A stretch of 64,000 nt of DNA from Photobacterium galatheae (GTDB taxonomy: Bacteria > Pseudomonadota > Gammaproteobacteria > Enterobacterales > Vibrionaceae): contig NZ_JMIB01000018.1 of NCBI RefSeq assembly GCF_000695255.1, positions 47,518 to 111,517 on the forward strand, given 5' to 3'. The position numbers and the translations under genes were made by a program. Every line of letters begins with the position of its first letter. Within the stretch, counting starts at the first letter, position 1. The notes below the pieces were generated by a model, which did no database searches, was not told the DNA's origin, and saw only the letters and a program-made list of their open reading frames with translations. This document shows, piece by piece, positions 45,201-54,889 of the stretch.

Positions 45201-45224
45201 AAACATCTAGACGTCTACAAATGA
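45201..45224. promoter_or_regulatory. MetJ box upstream of metR
   Basis: AAACATCT-AGACGTCT-ACAAATGA: a perfect central met box AGACGTCT flanked by two degenerate ones. MetJ with S-adenosylmethionine represses metR in E. coli from tandem 8-base boxes like these. Confidence 0.75.
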
Positions 45225-45356
45225 TTACATCTGACCTGAAAGGCTGCCGCATATTGATCTTGGATCCGTATTCCGATGACTCATTGGCAAATATCATGTA
45301 ACTCGCATACAAATAGGGGTAGGCCGAGTGGAATGTAGCGCGTGTAAGGGAAATCA

Positions 45357-47036
45357 ATGAAGCGACAACGCCTTACCTTTATCAGTTTACTGTTAGCCGC
45401 CGGGATGTTGTTGTCCGTGGTTCTGCTGTTTATTTTTTCTCACCTGGAAACAAAGCGGGTCGAGCGGGAGTTTCAGTCGGATGTCACCGAAACGGCGCAT
45501 TTTTTTGTTCAGGCGATCAACAACCATTTTGAAGCGCTGTATTCCCTTCAGTTGAACCTGGACACCCAGGGCATTCCGGATGTAACGCGCTTTCAGACCC
45601 TGACCGGTAAAATCCTGCAACGTTATCCGGCAATCACCGCGCTAGAGTGGATTCCTGAAGTTGAACATCAGGCGCGTGCTGATCATGAAGCCGAGGGCAG
45701 CACCTGGCTGCCGGGCTATGTGATTACCGAGCAGGTGGCGTCCGGTGAGCGGGTCGCTGCCAGTGATCGGAATCTGTACTACCCGGTTTATTATGTTGAA
45801 CCGGTTGCCGGGAACGAAGCGGTGATGGGGTATGACTTAGGATCACACGCATTTCGGTTTGAAGCGGTACAACGTGCCCGTGACAGTGGTCAGCTACAAC
45901 TGACGGTGCCTTTGCAGATTCGCCGAAATAACATGGACGCGCAGGGTGTGATGAGCCTGTTGCCTGTTTATGAGTTTCCGGAGCCCATGACTTCGGTGGA
46001 ACGTCAGGATAGTTTGCTGGGATTTGTGGGGGGCGTCTTTCACCCGGCCGAAATCTTTTTATCTTCATCCGGTGCCCATGAGGCCAATGCTTTTTCCCTG
46101 ACGCTGATTGATACTCAGGCCCCTTCAGGGCACCGTGTGGTATTCAGTCTGGTGCCGGAAGCGGAAACCGGGCTGGTCAGCCAGCAGAAGCGATATCATT
46201 ATGTTCAGAAAACACTGACACCGGATGTGCTGGCACAGCAATATGATGAAAATTTCCGTTATGTACATCAGGTGTTGAGCAAAGGTGGCCGCCGGTGGGT
46301 GATTGAAGCTGTTCCGTTGCAGGCGTATGTCACCAGCCATTATTCCGCAACGCCATGGTGGGTATTTGCTGGGGTGAATGCGTTCTTTGTGCTGGCTGCG
46401 CTGGTAAGCTTCTTTGTATTTCAACGTGGCCAGGTGTATCTGGATAATCTGAATCAGCAGAATGACCGGTTGCTGCTTGTGAATGAAAAACTGGCGCGCA
46501 TGAGCCGGGTTGATCCATTAACCGGTATTGCGAATCAACGTGCCTTTGAAGAAGAGTTGGATAAAGCGGTTCGGATCGCCCGACGGGAAAAAACACCGCT
46601 GGCATTGCTGGTCGTCGAGATTGATGATTATGCGCACTTTGCCAGCCAGTGCTCAGCCGAGACACTGGATTCCAGTTTGCGACAGTTGGCCAATGAACTG
46701 GACCGGACTCTGAAACGCCCGGCAGATCAGATGGCGCGTCTGGATGATGACCGATTTGCTGCGGTCTTGCCGAACACCAATAACGGTGAAATCGTCGCAC
46801 GTTATCTGCGGGCGGCAGCAGAAAGACTGAATCTCGCCAGCCCTGATATGAGTGCCAACCCGTACCTGACGGTATCGGTTGGGGTTCTGACTGTGTTTGA
46901 TATCCGGGAGACAACGGCGGAAGCCTTATTCCATCAGACAGAGGCATTGCTCCGTCGTGCTCAGGAAGAAGGGATCAATAAGATCTGTTCGGATCGGGTT
47001 GAGGGGGAGACATCAGCTGAGCAAGTACTCAGCTGA
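45357..47036 (+). CDS. CHASE-GGDEF protein with degenerate active site
   Basis: A 559-residue membrane protein: one helix (residues 6-28), a periplasmic CHASE-type sensor to about residue 325 (ALEWIPEV, GSTWLPGYVITEQV, LYYPVYYVEPV, GYDLGSHAFRFEAVQRARDS), a second helix near 335, then a GGDEF fold beginning RVDPLTGIANQRAFEEELDK. The catalytic GGDEF is replaced by DDDRF, so cyclase activity is unlikely. RPAD, exactly five residues before it, keeps the RxxD I-site. Possibly a c-di-GMP receptor. Divergent from metR. Confidence 0.85.
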   Translation: MKRQRLTFISLLLAAGMLLSVVLLFIFSHLETKRVEREFQSDVTETAHFFVQAINNHFEALYSLQLNLDTQGIPDVTRFQTLTGKILQRYPAITALEWIPEVEHQARADHEAEGSTWLPGYVITEQVASGERVAASDRNLYYPVYYVEPVAGNEAVMGYDLGSHAFRFEAVQRARDSGQLQLTVPLQIRRNNMDAQGVMSLLPVYEFPEPMTSVERQDSLLGFVGGVFHPAEIFLSSSGAHEANAFSLTLIDTQAPSGHRVVFSLVPEAETGLVSQQKRYHYVQKTLTPDVLAQQYDENFRYVHQVLSKGGRRWVIEAVPLQAYVTSHYSATPWWVFAGVNAFFVLAALVSFFVFQRGQVYLDNLNQQNDRLLLVNEKLARMSRVDPLTGIANQRAFEEELDKAVRIARREKTPLALLVVEIDDYAHFASQCSAETLDSSLRQLANELDRTLKRPADQMARLDDDRFAAVLPNTNNGEIVARYLRAAAERLNLASPDMSANPYLTVSVGVLTVFDIRETTAEALFHQTEALLRRAQEEGINKICSDRVEGETSAEQVLS

Positions 47037-47120
47037 TGGGATGTTTTTTACGCTTCAGAGGCCGTCTTGCTCATCTCGGATTTGCTCATATCGGAGCAGA
47101 CAGACCAGCACAATCAGAGA

Positions 47121-47555
47121 TTACATTGGCTGAGTCGCTTTGAAGGTAAGGGTGTGCTGACTGTTTGACAGCGTCAGGGTGTTCCCTTTCATTTCCGCTT
47201 TACTCCACTGGCTGAGTGTTTTGCTCATCACTTGCTCCAGTTTCATTGCATCTTCAGGGCAGGCCATCATGGTCATGCCCATTTTCTCAATGCGGAACTG
47301 ACCGTCTTTCATTTCAGCATTGCCAAAATAGCGATTACAGCCGGAATGGCCGTGCGCCATCGTTTGGTTTTCAAAGCCCAGTGTCGGCACGGCGCCCATG
47401 GAAGGTACGGTGATCGCCTGACTATCAATTTTCGTCAGTTCCCATTCGTACTGAGTCAGGTCACCTGACGATTGAGAGGCCGTGCTGCCACCTGTTCCGG
47501 CGCAGGCAGATAAAAACAGGGCGGTGCCCATTGCAGTCAGCAGGTGTTTTTTCAT
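47121..47555 (-). CDS. META-domain lipoprotein, HslJ-like
   Basis: A 144-residue protein with a lipoprotein signal (TAMGTALFLSAC) and a META domain: QYEWELTKIDSQAI, GHSGCNRYFGNAEM, and MGMTMMACPEDAMKLEQVM. The CN and MACP motifs are typical. HslJ in E. coli is a heat-inducible outer-membrane lipoprotein linked to novobiocin resistance. It is a single gene, 72 bases downstream of the MscS-type channel gene on the same strand. Confidence 0.85.
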   Translation of the reverse strand: MKKHLLTAMGTALFLSACAGTGGSTASQSSGDLTQYEWELTKIDSQAITVPSMGAVPTLGFENQTMAHGHSGCNRYFGNAEMKDGQFRIEKMGMTMMACPEDAMKLEQVMSKTLSQWSKAEMKGNTLTLSNSQHTLTFKATQPM

Positions 47556-47626
47556 TGTATTTCCCCTGATGGATTTGAATACTTATGACTTGTGTCGAGG
47601 CAAAAAATTCCGTACACAACTTCACT

Positions 47627-49297
47627 TTATTGTAGAAGCGAATTGTGCACGCTTGGTGATGCGTTGAGGTTTTCCTGTTTGACCATGTGTAAATACACAT
47701 CCTGTTGCGGGAAAGGAATGGTCAGTCCTGCTTGATCAAACCTGAGTTTGACGGCCCGGGTCACATCCCAGTAGACATCCCAGTAGTCATCTGTTTTTAC
47801 CCAAGGGCGGACAATAAAGTCCACAGATGAGGTGTTCAGGGTATGAACTTTGATTGTTTTTTCCGGTGCCCGCAGAACGGCCGGGTGGCTGTCAATAATG
47901 TCATGCAACACAGCTTCGGCTTGCTCAATACTGTCACTGTATCCGATGCTGAAGACCATATCGACACGACGCACACGCTCGTGGGTGACGTTCTTAATGG
48001 TATCGCCCCAGATCTTGCTGTTTGGCACAATAATGATTTGGTTATCAAAGGTCCGAATCGTGGTATTGACCAGACTCATGTGGCTGACCTTGCCTGAAAC
48101 ACCGCCCGCCTCAACAAAGTCTCCGACATCGAATGGGCGGTAAATCAGCAGCATCATGCCGGATGCAAAGTTCGACAGCGTATCCTGCAACGCAAAACCG
48201 ACGATCACACCCGCCACCCCGAAACCGGTCAGAACCGGGGCCAGATTCAGTCCAATTTGCGACAGGGCGATCAGCAGGCCGATAAAAAACACCGCCTTAC
48301 CGGACATCGAAATGAAAAAGTCCTGCATTAGCTGTGACATTCGCAGGTTTGGTGAGGAGACCGCCCGTTTTACCACTCTGCGGGTCAGATTTTTCAGCAA
48401 CCGGAACACCAGAATGACCAGGATAAAGATGAAAATCTTGAACAGTACCTGCGGCGTATAGTCGACCAGCCATTTTTTCAGGTTGTCCGTCCAGGCGGAA
48501 AAAATAGAGTAAATGACCTGAATGTTCAAAATATCGTTGGTCAGGTCTCCGGTGACTTCAAATTGCTGTTTTTTGTAGTCAGACGTGTCAATCTCTGCCT
48601 TGTCCCCCAGGCTTGCCAGATAGTTGAGGCGATCAATGTCACTGGAAACTTTTCGCTGAGTCAGAATATGCATGAGCTGAAGTGCAGATTTTTCACTGTC
48701 TGAGGCGTCTTTCAGTTGCTTCGACAGCTCTTTTTCCTGCTGGTGATTGTACTCCAGTGATGCAGAGACAAATTCCAGCCGCTCGCTGATATCTTTGGCC
48801 AGTTTGGTTTTGTCTTTTGCGGTCTTGATGCCCAGTTGCTCAAGCCAGTGGTAGTTTGTCCACTGATCCCCCAGCATCTGAACGGATAACTGCCGCTCTT
48901 CATCCAGCTGTTTTTGTTTGAGAAGCTGTTCTTCCTGCGGTGCACTGTCCAGTGCTTTCTCATCGACCTTGATTTTTTGATCCAGGTATCTTGCCGTCGC
49001 AGCTGTATAGCGGATCTGATGTCTCACATAGTCAATCAGCTTGCCTTCGGCACCCTCTGGTGGGGCGCTGATCAGTTGCCCGAGCTGGTCCCGGAGATCA
49101 TCATTTTTATTGAGCACCTGCATTCGCAGGACATCTCGTGTGGAGCCAGTGCGAGACTTGCTGGTCTGGTACAGCGCCATGACTTCCTGGTTGAGCTGAG
49201 CGAGGTCATCCAGTTTTGACTGAGCGGTTTCAGGTTCTGCCAGTGTGCTGAAGCTCAATGCCAACAGCGTAAAAAGGAGTAAAAACTTGCGTATCAT
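47627..49297 (-). CDS. MscS-family mechanosensitive channel
   Basis: ATG 49297 gives 556 residues. Signal peptide FLLLFTLLALSFSTLA, a long periplasmic helical domain to about residue 265, then membrane helices and the MscS core. The pore helix and beta domain read LTGFGVAGVIVGFALQDTLSNFASGMML, RPFDVGDFVEAGGVSG and NSKIWGDTIKNVTHERVRRVDMVF. The large N-terminal domain sets it apart from MscS itself and recalls MscM/YbdG-type relatives. It releases solutes on hypo-osmotic shock. Confidence 0.88.
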   Translation of the reverse strand: MIRKFLLLFTLLALSFSTLAEPETAQSKLDDLAQLNQEVMALYQTSKSRTGSTRDVLRMQVLNKNDDLRDQLGQLISAPPEGAEGKLIDYVRHQIRYTAATARYLDQKIKVDEKALDSAPQEEQLLKQKQLDEERQLSVQMLGDQWTNYHWLEQLGIKTAKDKTKLAKDISERLEFVSASLEYNHQQEKELSKQLKDASDSEKSALQLMHILTQRKVSSDIDRLNYLASLGDKAEIDTSDYKKQQFEVTGDLTNDILNIQVIYSIFSAWTDNLKKWLVDYTPQVLFKIFIFILVILVFRLLKNLTRRVVKRAVSSPNLRMSQLMQDFFISMSGKAVFFIGLLIALSQIGLNLAPVLTGFGVAGVIVGFALQDTLSNFASGMMLLIYRPFDVGDFVEAGGVSGKVSHMSLVNTTIRTFDNQIIIVPNSKIWGDTIKNVTHERVRRVDMVFSIGYSDSIEQAEAVLHDIIDSHPAVLRAPEKTIKVHTLNTSSVDFIVRPWVKTDDYWDVYWDVTRAVKLRFDQAGLTIPFPQQDVYLHMVKQENLNASPSVHNSLLQ

Positions 49298-49377
49298 TGA
49301 ATGGGTTCCGGATGCTTGTGGCGCGGTAGAAACAGGAAATCGCAGCAATAGCCGTGCCGCGATTCAACTGTGGACAG

Positions 49378-49764
49378 TTATTGTGCTGAAAGCAGATCTT
49401 GCTGACAAAGAAAGCGGTGGTGGCTGAACTGCCAGCACCAGTCTGGTGTCCACATCTCTTGATTCAGAATAATCAGCATAGGACGTTTCACCTGATGCAG
49501 CATATACCAGAGCGCAGGGTAGTGGTGCTGGTCACAGATCAGGGTATCGCAGCCAGAAGCTGCGATCGTCTCGGCCAGTAACTGCTGGTGATTTTTTCGG
49601 GTATAGGCAAAGGCCATCAGGTGCTGAAGCCGGCAAAATGCGGCTAACTGCTGGGTGATGACTCTTGAGGACTGGAGAATGCCAGTGAGTTTCGGTTGAG
49701 CATCCATTGCTGAGAGCATGTCAATCCAGGACTTTGCATGTGATATTTCATGGCTCTTTTGCAT
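49378..49764 (-). CDS. Hypothetical protein, 128 residues
   Basis: ATG 49764 has AGGTG upstream. A soluble protein with a Rossmann-like alternation (KLTGILQSSRVITQQLAAFC, MAFAYTRKNHQQLLAETIAA, CDTLICDQHHYPALWYMLHQ, RPMLIILNQE) and an unusual number of His, Trp and Cys at the end (TPDWCWQFSHHRF). A distant similarity to SulA/RecA-like folds crossed my mind but is not supportable. 80 bases upstream of the MscS gene, same strand. Confidence 0.55.
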   Translation of the reverse strand: MQKSHEISHAKSWIDMLSAMDAQPKLTGILQSSRVITQQLAAFCRLQHLMAFAYTRKNHQQLLAETIAASGCDTLICDQHHYPALWYMLHQVKRPMLIILNQEMWTPDWCWQFSHHRFLCQQDLLSAQ

Positions 49765-49880
49765 CGTTTCACCTGTATAACATGAGCCAGAAACGTGGCT
49801 TTCAGGGAATTAATCAGTGTTCATTTGGAGTCTATGTCCGGCCATTGATTTCAATGTCAGAAATGGGTAAAAAATCACGC

Positions 49881-49906
49881 AAAAAAAAGCCCCCTGAAAA
49901 GGGGGC
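49881..49906 (-). terminator. Terminator of the pst operon
   Basis: GCCCCC/GGGGGC with a 6-base loop. On the minus strand it is followed by eight T. Lies 98 bases after the pstB stop. Confidence 0.9.
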
Positions 49907-50004
49907 AAGTATTTACCATCGCTATTATTATTCGGTTGTTCCCGGGACAGTCGGCCAAAACCAGCCGGGAATCATTGATTTGAACACTGCTGATTTCGGG
50001 AGGA

Positions 50005-50754
50005 TCAGCCGAAGTCACCGTTCACATAACCACGGGTACGATCATCACGTGGGTTATTAAACAGCGCATAAGTCTCATCGTGTTCGACCAGCTCACCCAT
50101 CAGGAAAAAGGCGGTGCGGTCTGAAATGCGGCGTGCCTGCTGCATGGAGTGGGTGACAATGACAATGGTGAAGTCTTTCTTCAGCGACTCCATCAGATCT
50201 TCGATTTTTTTGGTCGCAATTGGATCCAGTGCGGATGTTGGTTCATCCATCAGAATGACTTCTGGCTCCATGGCAATCGTCCGGGCAATACACAAACGCT
50301 GTTGCTGACCACCAGAGAGACCGAAGGCATGAGATTTCAGGCGATCTTTCACTTCATCCCACAGCGCAGCACCACGGAGCGAACGCTCCACGACTTCATC
50401 CAGTTGTTTCTTGTCGGTCACACCTTGTGCACGCAGGCCATAGGCGACGTTTTCATAAATACTCATCGGGAAGGGGTTCGGTTTCTGGAATACCATGCCG
50501 ACTTTAATCCGCAGCTTGGAAACATCCACGTTGCCGTAAACATCGGCACCGTCCATCGTGAGTTTGCCTTTGATTTTAACGCCTTCAATCAGGTCGTTCA
50601 TGCGGTTCAGGCAGCGCAGCAGCGTTGATTTACCGCAGCCTGAAGGGCCGATCAATGCAGTGACCTGACGGTTTGGAATCGGCAGGTTAATTTTTTTCAG
50701 TGCCTGGTTTTCACCGTAGAACAGGTCCAGATTTTCAATGTTGAATTTGTTCAT
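50005..50754 (-). CDS. pstB: Phosphate ABC transporter ATP-binding protein PstB
   Basis: A 249-residue ABC ATPase: Walker [12 protein letters not shown] near residue 36, signature [16 protein letters not shown] near 147, Walker [14 protein letters not shown] near 168, and the H-loop [15 protein letters not shown]. It powers high-affinity phosphate import by PstSCA. Last gene of pstS-C-A-B. The phoU gene that often follows is absent; a strong terminator closes the unit. Confidence 0.96.
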   Translation of the reverse strand: MNKFNIENLDLFYGENQALKKINLPIPNRQVTALIGPSGCGKSTLLRCLNRMNDLIEGVKIKGKLTMDGADVYGNVDVSKLRIKVGMVFQKPNPFPMSIYENVAYGLRAQGVTDKKQLDEVVERSLRGAALWDEVKDRLKSHAFGLSGGQQQRLCIARTIAMEPEVILMDEPTSALDPIATKKIEDLMESLKKDFTIVIVTHSMQQARRISDRTAFFLMGELVEHDETYALFNNPRDDRTRGYVNGDFG

Positions 50755-50771
50755 TTTCTCTTTCCTCGAAA

Positions 50772-51659
50772 TCAGTAAGTCGCAGTGTTAAAACGTTTTG
50801 CAATCAGCTTGGTACACAGGTTGATGACCAGAACCACAACAATCAGAATGGTGGCCGTGGCGTAAGCCTGGTGCCATTCATGAATGGTGTAGAGTTCCTG
50901 AGTCAGCTTGTACAGGTGAACGGTGAGCGTTCGGCCAGAGTCCAGTAGACTTTCCGGCAGTCGCGCCACCATCCCTGCTGTCATGAAGACCGGCGCTGAT
51001 TCACCGATAACACGACCTACACTGAGGATGATAGAAGTAACGATACCTGGCATTGCACTTGGCAGTATCAAACGCCAGATGGTGTAAATTTTTGAAGCAC
51101 CCAGACCGTAAGAACCTTCACGATAGGTTTGCGGTACAGCCATCAGGGCTTCTTCTGTGGTCCGGATGATCACGGGCAGGATCAGGATACTCAGGGTCAG
51201 CGCACCTGACAGAATCGAGAAACCAAAGCCCAGAACCACCACAAAGAAGGTCATCCCGAACAGACCATAGATAATTGATGGAATGCCCGCCAGCGACTCG
51301 GTACAGAATCGAATCACTTTCACCAGACGACTGCCAACTTTGGCATATTCGGTCAGGTAAATGGCGGTCATGATGCCCAGCGGCGCTGCGACCAGAATGG
51401 AGGCCAGCACCATATAAATTGTGGAGACAATCATCGGCCAGATGCCGGACTCTTCGCCCAGTGTGGTGTAATTACTGGAAATAAAAGTCCAGTCTACATA
51501 GGCCAGGCCATTGCTCAGAATGTACCAAACCACCCACAGCAGGAAACCGACAGTAATGGTCGCGCATGTCCAGATCAGTCCCAGATAGATTTTGTCTTTC
51601 AGTTGTTGCCTGGCAGGGTTTCCTGCCATTTGGATTGTATTTGATGAAGATAAAGTCAT
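50772..51659 (-). CDS. pstA: Phosphate ABC transporter permease PstA
   Basis: A 295-residue permease with six membrane helices. The EAA-like loop reads [20 protein letters not shown]. The order [20 protein letters not shown] then [13 protein letters not shown] is characteristic of PstA. It forms the channel with PstC. It starts 5 bases after pstC and ends 17 bases before pstB, so translation is probably coupled. Confidence 0.95.
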   Translation of the reverse strand: MTLSSSNTIQMAGNPARQQLKDKIYLGLIWTCATITVGFLLWVVWYILSNGLAYVDWTFISSNYTTLGEESGIWPMIVSTIYMVLASILVAAPLGIMTAIYLTEYAKVGSRLVKVIRFCTESLAGIPSIIYGLFGMTFFVVVLGFGFSILSGALTLSILILPVIIRTTEEALMAVPQTYREGSYGLGASKIYTIWRLILPSAMPGIVTSIILSVGRVIGESAPVFMTAGMVARLPESLLDSGRTLTVHLYKLTQELYTIHEWHQAYATATILIVVVLVINLCTKLIAKRFNTATY

Positions 51660-51664
51660 TGTGA

Positions 51665-52576
51665 TTACCTCGCACGCTCACGGTTCAGATAGAGCAGGGC
51701 AGCATTCAGCATCATGATGAAAACAAGCAGGACAATGCCGGTCGCGTAGAGTGCGCTTGCATGGATACCGGTCGCGTATGACATCTCAATCGCAATGTTT
51801 GCGGTCAGTGTTCGTGCGGAATCCAGAATCCCTTGTGGCATTGCCGGGGAGTTCCCCATCACCATGATAATGGCCATGGTTTCACCCAGTGCACGGGCAA
51901 TCCCCAGAATCACACCGGTCATGATGCCTGAACGGGCAGCAGGAACCAGCAGCTTGAAAATGGTGAAAATATGCGAAGCACCCAGTGCCAGAGAACCCTC
52001 TTTATAACTGCGGGGCACGGCACGAATGGAGGTTTCTGAAACCGTAATCACAGTGGGCAGAATCATTACCGCCAGAACGATAATCCCGGCCAGGACAGTG
52101 TTCCCGGCAGGAACGTTGAATACGTCCTGAATCAGTGGCACGATAATCACCAGACCGAAGAAGCCGTAGACGACAGATGGAATCCCGGCCAGCAATTCCA
52201 CCATCGGACGGATCACATCCGACAGACGTTTCGGGGCAATTTCAGCAATGAAAATCGCCGTCATCACACCGACGGGAACCCCTAGAATAACGGCACCGGC
52301 TGTGGAGACAACAGAAGCCACAATCATCGGGAAAATACCGAACAGTGCAGGTGGCAGCCATTCGTCACCTAGCACAATGCCGGTCACGCCAGCTTCTGCG
52401 AAAGCCGCATAGCCTTCACGGAAGATGAAATAGCCGATGGTGATCAGAGACAAAATGCCCAGAACGGCACTTGCCAGAAACAGATATTTGAAGAAGAGTT
52501 CACGCCAGTCGATTTTATCCGCTTCGGTCAGCGGGTTTTTGTTGTTGGCGCTTTCTACGTTGTTCGCGATGGTCAT
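51665..52576 (-). CDS. pstC: Phosphate ABC transporter permease PstC
   Basis: A 303-residue permease with six helices. AIFIAEIAPKRLSDVIRPMV and LLAGIPSVVYGFFG, then SIRAVPRSYKEGSLALGASH (EAA loop), match PstC. It follows pstS after a 93-base gap holding a stable hairpin, which can reduce expression of the permease genes relative to the binding protein. Confidence 0.95.
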   Translation of the reverse strand: MTIANNVESANNKNPLTEADKIDWRELFFKYLFLASAVLGILSLITIGYFIFREGYAAFAEAGVTGIVLGDEWLPPALFGIFPMIVASVVSTAGAVILGVPVGVMTAIFIAEIAPKRLSDVIRPMVELLAGIPSVVYGFFGLVIIVPLIQDVFNVPAGNTVLAGIIVLAVMILPTVITVSETSIRAVPRSYKEGSLALGASHIFTIFKLLVPAARSGIMTGVILGIARALGETMAIIMVMGNSPAMPQGILDSARTLTANIAIEMSYATGIHASALYATGIVLLVFIMMLNAALLYLNRERAR

Positions 52577-52629
52577 TGTTACTTACTCCAGACACTGAAC
52601 CAAAACATTCAGGTACTGAGGAATGAAAT

Positions 52630-52655
52630 GTCCGGTCTGTAATCAGACCGGACAT
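52630..52655 (-). terminator. Hairpin between pstS and pstC
   Basis: TGTCCGGTCTG/CAGACCGGACA with a 4-base loop, 15 bases after the pstS stop, without a good T run on the minus strand. More likely an mRNA-stabilising or attenuating element than a full terminator. Confidence 0.6.
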
Positions 52656-52669
52656 AAAGGTTTTGCAGA

Positions 52670-53488
52670 TTAGTGCGTTGCGATGAAGCCTTTGTCAGCA
52701 ACGATTTTCTGAGCGTCGGCTGTTTTAATCCAGTTCAGGAAGTCCAGAGCAGCTTTTGATGGACGGCCTTCTTTGTAAATCACCAGGAATGGGCGCTGAA
52801 CACCGTAGTCACCGGCTTTGATGGCATCAACAGATGGTTTGTGGCCGTCAATCGCCAGCGGTTTCACAGAGTTGTCGACAGAACCCAGAGAGATATAGCC
52901 GATTGAGAATGGGTTGCTGGCCACCATGGTTTTCAGCTGACCGTTACCGCTGGCAACCTGAGCACGCTGAGAAATTGCAGAAACTTTTTTACCGTTGACT
53001 TTACGTTTCAGAGACATGATGTCTTCGAATGCGCCACGAGTACCAGAAGCCGTATCACGGGTTGCAACCACGATTGGTTTGTCTTCACCGCCAACTTGTT
53101 TCCAGTTGGTGATTTCGCCTTTATAGATTTTCGAAACCTGTTCTTTGGTCAGGTCTTTGACTGGGTTTGAGTTGTGAACCACGACAGCGATTCCGTCACG
53201 AGCAATCACAACTTCTTTGATGTCTGAAGCTTTTTCAGAAGATTTCAGATCACGTGAGCTCATGCCCAGGTCGGCGGAACCGTCGTGTGCAGCACGGACA
53301 CCAGCAGAAGAGCCAGGACCTTGCACTTCAACGACAACGTCATGAGTTTTAGCATAAGTTTCGCCAAAAATTTCCATCAGCGGGCTTACAGAAGATGAAC
53401 CGACGACAGAAACTGTTTCAGCCGCCATAGCCGGGTTGAAAATCATTGAGCCTGCGAGTGCGATTGCGCCGAGAACCTTTGCTTTCAT
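52670..53488 (-). CDS. pstS: Phosphate-binding protein PstS
   Basis: ATG 53488 (AGGA upstream) gives 272 residues. Signal peptide AIALAGSMIFNPAMA cut before AETVSVVG. The periplasmic phosphate-binding domain shows SSSVSPLMEIFGE, GPGSSAGVRAAHDGSADLGM with the phosphate-contacting Ser/Arg loop, and RDTASGTRGAFEDIM. It is the short PstS type common in Vibrio (about 270 residues) rather than the longer E. coli form. First gene of the operon, preceded by a Pho box. Confidence 0.94.
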   Translation of the reverse strand: MKAKVLGAIALAGSMIFNPAMAAETVSVVGSSSVSPLMEIFGETYAKTHDVVVEVQGPGSSAGVRAAHDGSADLGMSSRDLKSSEKASDIKEVVIARDGIAVVVHNSNPVKDLTKEQVSKIYKGEITNWKQVGGEDKPIVVATRDTASGTRGAFEDIMSLKRKVNGKKVSAISQRAQVASGNGQLKTMVASNPFSIGYISLGSVDNSVKPLAIDGHKPSVDAIKAGDYGVQRPFLVIYKEGRPSKAALDFLNWIKTADAQKIVADKGFIATH

Positions 53489-53552
53489 TTTCCTAATCCT
53501 TTCGATTTTGGCGAAATTGCCAATCAAGTGTTTAACGAACGAGGCACAGGTT

Positions 53553-53570
53553 AGGAGAGTTTTATGACAG
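53553..53570 (-). promoter_or_regulatory. Pho box of the pst operon
   Basis: The minus strand reads CTGTCATAAAACTCTCCT, matching the first direct repeat of the Pho box (CTGTCAT A/T A/T A/T CTGTCAT) fully and the second in part. It lies 65 bases upstream of pstS, as expected for PhoB activation under phosphate limitation. Confidence 0.75.
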
Positions 53571-53993
53571 GTTTGTTGCAGTTTATTGAACACTCTATGA
53601 AGGGAAATCTAAGTCGCTGAAAAGCGAAGGGAAAGCAAGTCGAACTGCAACCTTAGATTACGAAAAGCGCTTAAAATATACCACTTAAGAATATTTCATT
53701 CTAAAAAAGCGGTTTCATTTTGGGAAGGATCTCTCGTGTTGTTGTGCTTACTGCGTGAGGTGTCAGCTTTTTTGACAGCGATAGAAAGAAGAATTTTCAG
53801 ATCGGGCTATTTGAAAAAGGCGTCTGAAATACATCACCGATCTCGTTAATGATAACTAACTTAATTGCATGATTTTTTAATCATTCTTCTGAAATGTCTG
53901 ATTTCCCAATCTGTCGTGCAGATGAGGCTGGGCAGAAACGGCATATATGTTGATACCTGTTCCCCGAACAAAATCTTTTGGTTGGGGGGATGT
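53571..53993. other. Intergenic region between pstS and the second PEP-CTERM gene
   Basis: The divergent promoter region, AT-rich. A short frame runs into the PEP-CTERM gene from 53865 but has no SD, and the real start has GGGGGGA. No other element is recognised. Confidence 0.4.
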
Positions 53994-54785
53994 ATGAAGT
54001 CTTTCGCAAAAGCTGTGATGTCGGGCCTGATACTACTGGTGAGTGCACATGTGAGTGCTGCGATAGTGGATGTTGATTTTGGGGACTTTACCGGTTCATG
54101 GGTCAATGCCGTGGCTGAGCCAGGTCAAGGGCAGCCTGTCACTTCAGGCAATGGCACGGTGAACCCAACGCTTCGCTGGGGGAAGCCTTTATATCATCAT
54201 CCGGGGAAGCAAAGTGGTTATCAGTTTGAATCAACAGCAGGGTTTCAGACTCAGTTTGATACGGATACAGGGACAAGTGACGACTTTCTGCTGGGCGAGT
54301 TTACACATCTGAACAACATGATTCTCAGCAGCGGGGCCAGGTTAAAGACTGTTGATCTGCAGCTCAGCACGACGGTTGCCATCGATGGTGCAGCCCCGAT
54401 TGACGTGCAGTTTGTTTTTCACTTTCACCATGACGAAACCCTGAACAGCGCCAAACATTGTGCGAATGGTGAAGCGAATGGGCAGGGTGTGAATGCACAT
54501 GGTTGTGCGGATATTATTTCCGTGACCACTTCAGATTTCAGCGATGTGACGGAGATCAATGGCATTCAATACACGCTGAACATTCAGGGGTTCCTGGTGA
54601 ATGGCCTGTTTACCGACCACTTTGAAACCATGGAGAAAAGTACGAACAGTGCCATTATCCGGGCGAACATTTCGGCGATGCAGATCGACACACCGGTCTC
54701 TGAGCCTTCAGGTCTGGCTATATTCGGCGCATTTTTTATCGGTGGGGCTGTGCTGCGCCTGAAGCAAAAATTTCAGTCAAGATGA
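53994..54785 (+). CDS. THxN-family PEP-CTERM protein
   Basis: ATG 53994 with GGGGGGA upstream gives 263 residues. Signal peptide AVMSGLILLVSAHVSA. The body contains FTHLNNMI, the THxN signature of a known PEP-CTERM subfamily, and VDLQLSTTVAI...FVFHFHHDET. The tail EPSGLAIFGAFFIGGAVLRL plus KQKFQSR is the exosortase-type sorting signal. Like the protein at 16.6 kb it uses the variant EPSG. Surface or matrix protein of unknown role; no exosortase in this window. Confidence 0.82.
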   Translation: MKSFAKAVMSGLILLVSAHVSAAIVDVDFGDFTGSWVNAVAEPGQGQPVTSGNGTVNPTLRWGKPLYHHPGKQSGYQFESTAGFQTQFDTDTGTSDDFLLGEFTHLNNMILSSGARLKTVDLQLSTTVAIDGAAPIDVQFVFHFHHDETLNSAKHCANGEANGQGVNAHGCADIISVTTSDFSDVTEINGIQYTLNIQGFLVNGLFTDHFETMEKSTNSAIIRANISAMQIDTPVSEPSGLAIFGAFFIGGAVLRLKQKFQSR

Positions 54786-54889
54786 TTTGAGCAAAGCATC
54801 TCTGATACAGAAGGCTTACGCATCAATTGCGCTGAAAAGAGGTCAGCACAGAAGCTTTACACTCGACTATTGTATTCACCTTAAGTGCA

